From the NCBI GenBank assembly GCA_008690995.1, contig VRMN01000004.1:806001-870000 (forward strand): DNA of 64,000 nucleotides, in the 5' to 3' direction. A program made the translations under genes and the position numbers. A model generated the notes under the pieces. It saw nothing but the letters and a program-made list of their open reading frames with translations, ran no database searches and was not told the DNA's origin. Within the stretch, counting starts at the first letter, position 1. Every line of letters begins with the position of its first letter. Source of the DNA: Porphyridium purpureum (lineage: Eukaryota > Rhodophyta > Bangiophyceae > Porphyridiales > Porphyridiaceae). Below, one piece after another: positions 17,772 to 25,743 of this stretch.

Positions 17772-20700
17772 TCAGAGCGGGTCCGGCTTTGTGGTGTCGT
17801 CGAACAGCGGAGGTCCGAACACAACGGTAAAGCCGCTGGCTTCGATCTGGCGGACGACCTTGTCGAGCTGCTGCTGCAGCGGCGGCGACGGCGACTGCGA
17901 CTGCGACTGCGACTGCGACGGTAATACCTCTGACATCATGGATATGTTTGGTGCGCAACTGTCCGGACTGATGGTGTGGCCGTGTTCTACGGAATTCTCG
18001 TCTGGAAATGTATCGTTGTGAGGCGCAGGGGTCGGATGGCTGCCTTCATGCTGGACATTAAGTCGGTTGAGTAGAAACGCGGCTTGCTCTGCTAGTCCTG
18101 GCGAATAGGAGCTGGGAAGAACGCGGCTTCTGCGTCGCTGCCATGTGATTGCTTCAGGTTCTGCGTCCGGAGCAGCGCCTTCATCGCCTTGACCATCCAT
18201 CGGTGCTACGCGACCGATTCTGCGGGGCGCTTGCATGAGATGTGGATCCATGCCACTCGCTTCCGAAAGTTCACGGCTCACGAGCGACGCACATGCTTCA
18301 ATGACGCCTTCTCGAACATCCGGGAGCAACGCGCTCACTGATTCGCGGACCAGCTTGGCGCCATACTCTGGCCGTGTGCTCAAGCCCAGCTTGCTTTGCG
18401 GTACACTCGCAGCGGCCTGTTTCGCAAGATTGACGAGTTCCACCAAACGGGGAGACTGCTTTGCGAACATCTCTTGCTTGATGGCCTTCTCAATCCACTT
18501 CCGACGGGGGTCCTCGCTTGCCTGTGTTGAAATGGACGAGAACGATGACGGTACGAACGGGTCAAGAGAGATTCTGGTCGCGTCAGCCACGCCATCACTA
18601 ACGATACCCAAGTGCGTCTGCTCGACACCGGTGCGGCCGGACACGACGCTGCCGTTAGCGCTGCGGCTCAGACTTTGTACATGCGGCACAATACGCCGAG
18701 CCGTCTTTGGATTGGGCTTTTTCTTCGAATGCATCCTTGCGTGCATCATGCGACGCAGCTCTTCAGCCTCTGGAAGCAACCACCGTTCCATGCGCGAATC
18801 ATCGAGCAGCTCTGCGAAGTCGTCGGGATCACGGCGCTCAGTATCACCGTCGCTGCCACTCTTTCCAACATCGCTCCCAGACTGGCCGTGACAGTGACAA
18901 GATGTGACATCAGGTAGCATCAAGGGTCCGAAATCCACGAATCCATTCCAAAAATCAATGGTTAATGCCTGCACGGGGGCCAGTGCCGAGAACTCGTGAG
19001 GGGGTTCAATGCGCATGCCAAGCTCATGGAAAAGCTCCGAGAGCAGGAAAATGGCAGCTACCTCACCAGCTTTGAGCGTGTCATTTGCGAGGCGTGGCGC
19101 AAGTGTCGATTCCCACAGCTTCACGAGTGAGCGCAGGGCGCTGCGAAACCACTCGGTCTCTTGCGCGATCACGTCTGTGCACGCCATGCGAACGAGTGGC
19201 TCCAGCCAACTCAGCGTGACAAAAATGGACCCTTCGTCAGTCGCTGCATCGATCTCCTTGGGTATCTGGAACGCCGCAGAAAGCATCGCGTTGAATTCAC
19301 GCACCCGCAGCTTACCTAGGGCACTCGCGCAAAGCTCGCGGGTTTGCTTACCAAAGCACCAATTCGCATGGTATGTGCACAATGCAAGGAAGCGACTCGC
19401 CAGACGCGCGCGCACAATATTACGTGACACATTGAATGCGCTGACCTGACCGGGGGCCTGTGCCCAACTTTTCGCCGCGCGTACCGCGCGAACCAGTGCG
19501 TCAAAGAGCAGCGAGCGCATGCACGCAAATATCCTTTCAGACTCTGCGGCGACTAAAAAGCGCACGAAGAACATTTCGAGATTCGTTTCGGCAAACATTT
19601 TCTCAGCCTCTGCTGGAATTTGCGTCCATGCACCCGTTACTGCGCCTCCCGTCTTCGTTGGAGGTGTTGCGTCGCGTCCATATTTTGGCCTGTAAGCGTT
19701 CTTCTTTTCGTTGACCCCGCCGCGCTTCGTGACAGCATGGTGGTTCACTTCACTGCTGGGGTTCGACGACGAGAAGCTGTTCGATGCAAGAATTCCAGCG
19801 TCCATAAAGCGCGCCTCCAGCTTTTGAAACCTGAGTTTGTCAACCTCGGTCGACGACCTTGTCGATAAGTTCTTCAAAACGTCGCCGAGGTCTTCGCCCT
19901 CTGCCGGTAGGCACGTGCGACATAACAGGTTGAGAAGACGTGTTGAGAATATGGTGATGCTCTCCGGAGCTAGCTGCGCAACGAGAGAGCGCACTGCGGC
20001 CGGCTCAAGCGTGCCTGGAGCAACGGCGTGTATTTCTCCTTTGAAGCTGCGCAGCAGGCCCAGCACGGCGTCCCAGCTCTTCTCCAGATTGGCGCGAAAA
20101 TAGGACTCCTTTAACGATGAAAATCGCCCGTCATTTTCATCATCAGAAAGTAGCCATGTATCTGATATATCTGCGCCACCTAAACCGGCGCCGCTTTGTG
20201 CCGGCCACGACAACTGGTCGTGGTGCTCTGCAAGGCGTCGTAACAGTGCAGCTGGGCACAGGGCACCAAACACAGCATTTTCAGTCACCGACTTGCGTAT
20301 CCGCCATGGAAGCCACTTCAGAATACGAGAAGCGCGGATCAAAACAAACGCTGCAAAGCACGCCTCCCCTGGCATGTTCGACTGTTTGTCCGCAAGCGAG
20401 TATCTGCTCCGTACGGCTTCGCTCAAGAGCGTCTGCGCTTCTGGGCTCTCTTCACTTTCATCGTTAGCTTCGGCAGACTTTTCTCTCGAACTGTCCGTCG
20501 TCGACGAGGCAAGTGGTCTAGAGCTTGGCGAAAATGTTAAACTCCCGATCATGCTAAGCAGGACCGCGCTCAGTGCCTGGTCATGATACAACGCGTCGAC
20601 GCGCAACGCCATAACGTAAACGGCTGCAATGGCATCCAGCTCATGCAAGCTTCGTCTGCTCCTCCGTCCATCGAGACCATGTGTGACGCCTGCCTGCGGC

Positions 20701-21131
20701 ATCTTTGCGCGCTGTAGACTAATGCGCACATAATCCTGAATCAAGCGACAAAAATCTAGCCGCTCCACTCCATTCATGCAGACCTCATCTAAGCGAGTCT
20801 CGTTACTGCTGCATCCACCATTGTGTGTGCCCCGACGAAGCCAGTGCATTACTTTTTCCACGCGAGCCGGCCACTGTGTGCGCGATTCACCTCTAACTTC
20901 GTCGTCTGTCCCGAGTAAAATCGCCTCCACTTTCGCGTACCGCGCCGCACTAGAATCGAGCGCTTGCGCTTGCGCCGCACTTGGCGCAATCGGCGCGCCC
21001 ACCGTGGTCTGTGCCATTGCGTTTACATTCACGCGCGTGCTGTCGGCTGCCGGCGCGAGCCACGAATTGCTCTCACTGAAGTTGCTCCTGCGATGCCGAG
21101 CTACCACTTCTTGAAATTTATTGCAAATCAA
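17772..21131 (-). CDS. Codanin-1-like protein (CDAN1 family)
   Basis: This large protein (1119 residues from 21131, or 1081 from the ATG of MAQTTVGAPI at 21017) is mainly helical. Several segments in the second half align in order with what I recall of animal codanin-1: ARLASRFLALCTY; LSWLEPLV near residue 638 followed by WFRSALRSLVKLWES and a further helix; LPEAEELRRMMH; ARRIVPHVQS near residue 809, which also fits the ASF1-binding B-domain pattern RRIxP; and QSPRLVELVNLAKQA near residue 893. Codanin-1 binds ASF1 and limits histone supply to chromatin; its partner CDIN1 is a nuclease. A second PRRIGRVAP motif lies near residue 967. The C-terminus ends with a Ser-Gln repeat and FTVVFGPPLFDD. 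No catalytic motif is seen. The assignment rests on remembered motifs and should be tested by profile search. Confidence 0.55.
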   Translation of the reverse strand: MICNKFQEVVARHRRSNFSESNSWLAPAADSTRVNVNAMAQTTVGAPIAPSAAQAQALDSSAARYAKVEAILLGTDDEVRGESRTQWPARVEKVMHWLRRGTHNGGCSSNETRLDEVCMNGVERLDFCRLIQDYVRISLQRAKMPQAGVTHGLDGRRSRRSLHELDAIAAVYVMALRVDALYHDQALSAVLLSMIGSLTFSPSSRPLASSTTDSSREKSAEANDESEESPEAQTLLSEAVRSRYSLADKQSNMPGEACFAAFVLIRASRILKWLPWRIRKSVTENAVFGALCPAALLRRLAEHHDQLSWPAQSGAGLGGADISDTWLLSDDENDGRFSSLKESYFRANLEKSWDAVLGLLRSFKGEIHAVAPGTLEPAAVRSLVAQLAPESITIFSTRLLNLLCRTCLPAEGEDLGDVLKNLSTRSSTEVDKLRFQKLEARFMDAGILASNSFSSSNPSSEVNHHAVTKRGGVNEKKNAYRPKYGRDATPPTKTGGAVTGAWTQIPAEAEKMFAETNLEMFFVRFLVAAESERIFACMRSLLFDALVRAVRAAKSWAQAPGQVSAFNVSRNIVRARLASRFLALCTYHANWCFGKQTRELCASALGKLRVREFNAMLSAAFQIPKEIDAATDEGSIFVTLSWLEPLVRMACTDVIAQETEWFRSALRSLVKLWESTLAPRLANDTLKAGEVAAIFLLSELFHELGMRIEPPHEFSALAPVQALTIDFWNGFVDFGPLMLPDVTSCHCHGQSGSDVGKSGSDGDTERRDPDDFAELLDDSRMERWLLPEAEELRRMMHARMHSKKKPNPKTARRIVPHVQSLSRSANGSVVSGRTGVEQTHLGIVSDGVADATRISLDPFVPSSFSSISTQASEDPRRKWIEKAIKQEMFAKQSPRLVELVNLAKQAAASVPQSKLGLSTRPEYGAKLVRESVSALLPDVREGVIEACASLVSRELSEASGMDPHLMQAPRRIGRVAPMDGQGDEGAAPDAEPEAITWQRRRSRVLPSSYSPGLAEQAAFLLNRLNVQHEGSHPTPAPHNDTFPDENSVEHGHTISPDSCAPNISMMSEVLPSQSQSQSQSPSPPLQQQLDKVVRQIEASGFTVVFGPPLFDDTTKPDPL
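17889..17920 (+). repeat. GACTGC hexanucleotide repeat inside the codanin-like gene
   Basis: The run of GACTGC-type units encodes the (SQ)n tract near the C-terminus of the codanin-like protein on the minus strand. Confidence 0.7.
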
Positions 21132-21169
21132 CCAGAGTCATGAAACAAGAGTGGATTCGTGCGGTGTCG

Positions 21170-22699
21170 TCAGGCAATTGGAGCGTATCCATCGGCTCGC
21201 GCACGCCGATTGAGCAGGATGTAGACTGTGAGTGCGGCGCCCACGCCAATAACCGCGTTGAGAGCTCCGACGCCAACCAGCTGAACCCACGAAAGCAGCG
21301 TCAGCTTCGAGTTCGCGGCGGGCTGTGATTGTGGAGGAGCCTGCCCGAACGGAATGAAGTCGCCAGTGCCATCGCGCATGACTTTGCAAGCTGTGTCAAT
21401 GTCCTTGGGTACCGTATGCTCTACAAAAGCCATAAATTCGTCCAAACGGCAGCTCGAGTTCCTTGCTGGGCAGAACGCACCACCCTCTGGAGTCGTGGGC
21501 CGTGTACAATCGCCGCTCAGCACCTGCACATTGTAGTTACGGCCATCCTGACGCAGCTCAAACACGAGGTGCGACATGTACGGCACAATGCCTTCCACAG
21601 TGATATCCATCCCGAGTGCAGCGCGAAGATCAAGGATTGTCGTATCGTGACCAACCATGAGGACAAAGCGGCGTGGACAGTACCCGCTTTCGTCCGAGTC
21701 GTTACCCTTTTCATTACATTCGAGGTGCAGCCGCTCAACCACATAGTCTGCACCCATGTCTAGTTCGCGCACGACACTGAGCCTGCGTGAAATGCCGCGC
21801 AGCAGACGTCCACCAACAAGGTAACCCAGCCCCGTATTGTTCCACTTAGCGATCATGAAAGCGTTCGTAACTTCCTCTACGGCTTTGTCAAAGCGCGTCA
21901 CATTAGATGGCTGAGACACGTCGTGCGCGCGCTGGCACACCCGGACATCACGCACAGCTGTGATCAGCTTGATGAGATCGCCCGGTTCCATGGTGTCTAC
22001 CTGTGCGACCGACACGCCTGTGAGGGCGGGCAACGCCCGAATCAGAGGCTCATTCTCTTGAAGCACATTCGTCATGAAGGGCTCGTTGATGGCCGTTTGA
22101 CCGTGTTTCTTGAATTTCGGACAGTGTGCACTTGCTGAGCCGTCCAACAAAGCGTCCAGCTTGTACGTCACCGTATGAACAGGAATCAATTCCAGGCGCC
22201 CTGGAACTCCATCCTTGGGGCCCGTGCCGTGTGGATACAGCCCATTCAGGATCGCCATTGCGGTAACAATTGTGCGATCAACGTCCGTGCTCCTGGCATG
22301 CGTTTCGACATGGTCGTAGCGGTCGTCCAAAATGCGATTGTTTGATGCACCCTCTACGTAACGACTGCGCAGAAACGAGCCCAGATGGTATGCCTGCTTC
22401 ATACCCAGCGGCGTGAGCTGCCCGTAGTCCACCGGCCATTTCGACGTGTCGATTGGAAACTTATTCAAAAAGGTGCGCCGATCGCCCGCCGCGTACGCCG
22501 GCGCGTTCATCTGCGGGCTCCGATCACCATGCCGCGATACGACCAGCGAAGCAATAAGCTTTCCTGGCGCCTGGTACGACTTGGACTTTGACGACGCCGT
22601 GGCCTCAGCCATTGACGTTCCGAAAATGATCGCCACCCATCCCATGAGCAAAAGCAAAGGGACCGTACCAATGACGCATCGCCAAGCACATTTTGCCAT
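21170..22699 (-). CDS. Histidine acid phosphatase family membrane protein
   Basis: The histidine phosphatase core is clear: VVSRHGDRSPQMNAP near the N-terminus with the catalytic His of RHGxRxP, QLTPLGMKQAYHLGSFLRSR, ETHARSTDVDRTIVTAMAIL, and LMVGHDTTILDLRAALG, the HD-type proton donor motif. The N-terminus (VIGTVPLLLLMGWVAIIFG) is a signal anchor or signal peptide. A second hydrophobic segment near the C-terminus (VGVGALNAVIGVGAALTVYILL) precedes a short tail RRARADGYAPIA, in which YAPI fits a YxxPhi sorting motif. The protein is therefore probably lysosomal or vacuolar type, with the catalytic domain in the lumen, like ACP2. Conserved Cys in the domain suggest disulfides. The ATG at 22699 (MAKCAWRCVIG) was chosen; 22741 is an alternative, only 58 bases from the divergent glycosyltransferase ATG. 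Confidence 0.87.
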   Translation of the reverse strand: MAKCAWRCVIGTVPLLLLMGWVAIIFGTSMAEATASSKSKSYQAPGKLIASLVVSRHGDRSPQMNAPAYAAGDRRTFLNKFPIDTSKWPVDYGQLTPLGMKQAYHLGSFLRSRYVEGASNNRILDDRYDHVETHARSTDVDRTIVTAMAILNGLYPHGTGPKDGVPGRLELIPVHTVTYKLDALLDGSASAHCPKFKKHGQTAINEPFMTNVLQENEPLIRALPALTGVSVAQVDTMEPGDLIKLITAVRDVRVCQRAHDVSQPSNVTRFDKAVEEVTNAFMIAKWNNTGLGYLVGGRLLRGISRRLSVVRELDMGADYVVERLHLECNEKGNDSDESGYCPRRFVLMVGHDTTILDLRAALGMDITVEGIVPYMSHLVFELRQDGRNYNVQVLSGDCTRPTTPEGGAFCPARNSSCRLDEFMAFVEHTVPKDIDTACKVMRDGTGDFIPFGQAPPQSQPAANSKLTLLSWVQLVGVGALNAVIGVGAALTVYILLNRRARADGYAPIA

Positions 22700-22799
22700 T
22701 GTGCCGTGACCACAGCGGCCGCTTGAGCGACTGAAGAACAATACTCACCAGCCTTTCGGTCGATATCTCGCACGCCGTGCCACGCCTTTCGCCTTCTCG

Positions 22800-24695
22800 T
22801 TGCCGACGGCGAGCGCCGACGATTTTGAGAGATTCAGATTCTCGTGTTTGACGCCGATGCCGTGCGAGTTGTCGTGTGCGGCGCTCGCGCAGCGCGTGTC
22901 ATGGATGCAATGGAGACTAGCTCTAGCGCTCTTTCTGCTGGCGCTACTAGCGTATCGCACTGTCGTGACCACGTGGAGGTGGACACACATGGGCGATGAC
23001 GTTAGTGGCGTGCATGTGTCGCAGGCTTTGTGGCCTGGATCTGCACCTGCATTGGAACAAGCGAGCTCGCGGGCAACGGTACCTGGTGGGCGCTCTCAAA
23101 ACTCAGCTGCGTCCAGGTATACAGCGCTCTTTAACCGCGAATGCGAATCGGGTTACGCGTTGAACGACAAGTACGATGACTCCAAGCACAACGAGCTTCA
23201 GTCCAAAATGTGGGCTCCGTCCGTGATTAACCAGTGTGAAAGCGAGTGGATGCCGCCTGAATGGGCGCCATGCGTTGCTTCGACTTCTCGCGAACACCAG
23301 AGCGTCTATGGAGAACAACTGCTCTTTCCCGACTTTGAGCTGCGCATGCCCGTTTGGATGCGAAAGTCGCAAAAGTTCTTGTGGTTGGATCTCGTGCGCA
23401 GGGGATACGCGATGACCAGCCGTGGTCTTCCCGTGCTGAATCTCCAGCCGCGCACGCACACTGTTCTGTATGAAGGACTGGACGAAGCGCAGAATTTTGT
23501 CGTTCGAAATGGTGCTCTGCCAGCGAGCACCGAGCCATTCGCTTGGTGCTTGAATGAGGAGAAGCTCGGCGCCATACGCACACACGAAATACATTCTGGG
23601 ACGCCCAGTGGCGGCGTTGGCCAAAATGGTGCGTCGTCGGCTGCCTTGATGGTGCTCTTGACTCATTTTGAATCATCCGGGAGCACGCGTTCACCGTGCT
23701 TACGAGAAGCAATTCCGTCCTTTGGTCATGTATTGGTACAGGCTGCTCATTTGTGGCAGACTCACGACCATGATGACGTGCATCTGGCGTTGAAGCATGT
23801 TCGGAACACCACGCGTGAAGTTGCGGCGCTTTTGTTGCGTCTGGGATTTAAGTCCGAACAAATCATTGAGTATGAACCGAGCAATCGAGTCGCTTCGGAT
23901 GTACTCATGAGCTGTACTGGCGTCCGAGTGCATCCTTTTTTCATCTATCGTTTGCGTGAACTACTCGGTTTCGACGCTGCGGACAGCCTACGAGACCAAT
24001 CAAGTCGCGCGACGACCGTTCTATATTCACGTTCCCATGCGACGCTGATAGAAAATGAAGCGGCCTTATTGGATACAATTCGCGCTATACTTCTTACGCG
24101 GAGACAAGGCGAGACGCTTCTCGAGTTGAGCCACGCCCTCCACGAGGACGACACAGAGTGTGCCTCGTTCGAGGAATGTCAGAAGATGGTGGCGAATGCC
24201 AAGCTCATGATTGGCGCGTCCAGTGGAAATGCCGTCGAAAGCACACTTCTGGACTACCATGTGTTTGCTCCGCGGGGCGCAGCTGTTGTAGAGCTTTTCG
24301 CTTCGAAGGATGCATCCTTCAGCACGCACATCTTTGAAAGCAGTACCATTCTGGAACAGATGTACTTTCCTCTGATTTACGAGGGCACGCTGGCAAACAA
24401 GTCCGCATCCGGAGCTGCCTCGGAAGACACGTACCGCATTTCTGTGAATGTTGAGGAGCTCGCGGAGGTGATCCAGTTCAGCCTTCGGCAGTATGACATG
24501 GGCGCGAGCACGGACCGTGCCGCGCGCGCGGAAGGAGGCAACGAGATCGAAATGAAGTACGGCCCTGCTGTGCGCCTGCACTACGACATGCCGTTTGACG
24601 AGCAGACGCGCCGCATCGCACAGCTCAACCCAGACAAGCGCCTGCTCCAACTGTCCACGGAAGACCGCGCCATCCTCAGCGTTTTGCACTTGTGA
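22800..24695 (+). CDS. GT61-like glycosyltransferase (DUF563), type II membrane protein
   Basis: The N-terminal anchor MQWRLALALFLLALLAYR begins near residue 36, so the true start may be 22800, 22857 or 22905. The lumenal region ends in a GT61-type fold. It has VLYSRSHATLIENEAALLDT (the family's R-x-x-x-R-x-x-x-NE pattern), ECQKMVANAKLMIGASSGNA near residue 470 (the usual LVGxHGAGLxN site, here with Ser-Ser-Gly in place of His-Gly-Ala), and APRGAAVVELFAS. GT61 enzymes include xylosyl-, arabinosyl- and O-GlcNAc transferases of the secretory pathway. The altered HGAG site is odd for an active enzyme. A signature-like upstream stretch (GVRVHPFFIYRLRELLG) agrees with the family. The gene is divergent from the phosphatase gene with at most about 100 bases between the starts. 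Confidence 0.72.
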   Translation: MPTASADDFERFRFSCLTPMPCELSCAALAQRVSWMQWRLALALFLLALLAYRTVVTTWRWTHMGDDVSGVHVSQALWPGSAPALEQASSRATVPGGRSQNSAASRYTALFNRECESGYALNDKYDDSKHNELQSKMWAPSVINQCESEWMPPEWAPCVASTSREHQSVYGEQLLFPDFELRMPVWMRKSQKFLWLDLVRRGYAMTSRGLPVLNLQPRTHTVLYEGLDEAQNFVVRNGALPASTEPFAWCLNEEKLGAIRTHEIHSGTPSGGVGQNGASSAALMVLLTHFESSGSTRSPCLREAIPSFGHVLVQAAHLWQTHDHDDVHLALKHVRNTTREVAALLLRLGFKSEQIIEYEPSNRVASDVLMSCTGVRVHPFFIYRLRELLGFDAADSLRDQSSRATTVLYSRSHATLIENEAALLDTIRAILLTRRQGETLLELSHALHEDDTECASFEECQKMVANAKLMIGASSGNAVESTLLDYHVFAPRGAAVVELFASKDASFSTHIFESSTILEQMYFPLIYEGTLANKSASGAASEDTYRISVNVEELAEVIQFSLRQYDMGASTDRAARAEGGNEIEMKYGPAVRLHYDMPFDEQTRRIAQLNPDKRLLQLSTEDRAILSVLHL

Positions 24696-25018
24696 GTTGG
24701 ACGCGCTGTCATCCCAAACGCCCATCCTCATGACATTTCTCACGTAATGATGCCTTTTCCATCTAATAATGACATATGAGTATAAAGATGTCATATACGC
24801 GCTGTGTTGATGACATATTCATTATAGGATGACGTCGTCGCAGTTCAGAGATGACAACACCAAATAGTATGAGTAGAAAGGGTCAATTTATGATTTTTAT
24901 GTGTGAGTGGGAAGATGCGGAAGCGCAAAGGACGAGGAAGTTTTCGTGGGTGGTTGTTGGTGTGTGTGACGGGGGGCAGGGAGGAAGAGAGGGACGTGCA
25001 CGAGGAACGCAAGGTAGA
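24696..25018 (+). promoter_or_regulatory. ATGACAT-rich upstream region of the F1 delta gene
   Basis: Within 24730-24857 there are six ATGACAT-like words: ATGACAT at 24730, 24769 and 24810, its reverse complement ATGTCAT at 24788, ATGACGT at 24829 and ATGACAA at 24851. The last lies about 160 bases before the F1 delta start. The following leader is strongly purine-rich. These are candidate binding sites for a TGACNT-type factor (bZIP-like), by inference. Confidence 0.45.
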
Positions 25019-25552
25019 ATGGCGCATGCGATGCGTATGATGCGGCAAGGGATGTCGGGGATGCGAGTGATGGCGGCGGCGAGCGCGTCGCATGCTTCGC
25101 GCCCGGCCGTGGCGCGCCGGATGTTTGCGGATGACGCCACGGCGCCAGCTGGCAAGCTGCTACTGAACTTTGTCGTGCCGGATAAGGCGATCAAGAGCAA
25201 GGCGCACGTCGATATGGTCGTCGTGCCCGCCACGCGTGGTGAGATGGGTATCTTGTCGGACCACGTGCCTACCGTCGCGCAGCTGCAGCCGGGCGTCGTC
25301 GCTGTGCATTCCGGATCCGAGATCGAGAAGTACTTTATCAGCTCCGGCTTTGCGTTCGTCAACCCGAATAGTACTGACGTGTGTGCTGTTTCAGCTGTGT
25401 CCATCAGTGATATTGATCCCGAGGAGGTGAAGAGAGGGCTCGCAGAGGCGGAGGCCTCGATGAGCGCGGCGTCTGATGAATTGGCACGCGCTGAAGCCCA
25501 AATCGGCATCGACGTGTTCACCGCCATGAGGGACGCTGCGGCGGCCAAGTAA
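25019..25552 (+). CDS. Mitochondrial ATP synthase F1 subunit delta (bacterial epsilon homologue)
   Basis: The protein (177 residues) starts with a basic, Met/Ala/Arg-rich presequence (MAHAMRMMRQGMSGMRV). The mature part is a standard F1 delta/epsilon: LLLNFVVPDKAIKSKAHVDM, VVVPATRGEMGILSDHVPTV, QLQPGVVAVHSG, a beta-sandwich to about residue 120, and a C-terminal helical hairpin (AEAEASMSAASDELARAEAQ). It belongs to the rotor stalk of mitochondrial ATP synthase. The presequence and nuclear context separate it from the plastid-encoded CF1 epsilon. The open frame continues upstream to 24851, but that part is leader; the purine-rich stretch ending at the ATG supports the start at 25019. Convergent with HisRS. 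Confidence 0.93.
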   Translation: MAHAMRMMRQGMSGMRVMAAASASHASRPAVARRMFADDATAPAGKLLLNFVVPDKAIKSKAHVDMVVVPATRGEMGILSDHVPTVAQLQPGVVAVHSGSEIEKYFISSGFAFVNPNSTDVCAVSAVSISDIDPEEVKRGLAEAEASMSAASDELARAEAQIGIDVFTAMRDAAAAK

Positions 25553-25743
25553 GCCATATCGCCCCTGAGCCCCCTTTTTTTAAGAAAATGAACTAGCAAC
25601 GGCGCCAAAAGACAGAAATGTAGGGGACACGACCTCGCGCTCACATGCCCGCGCCTTGGTGCCGTGCGCGCATCAGTTTAGTCCTCGGTTATTAAAGAAT
25701 CGCCGCTTTTTTATTACACTACTCTGACTCCCGAGCGCTCGGG

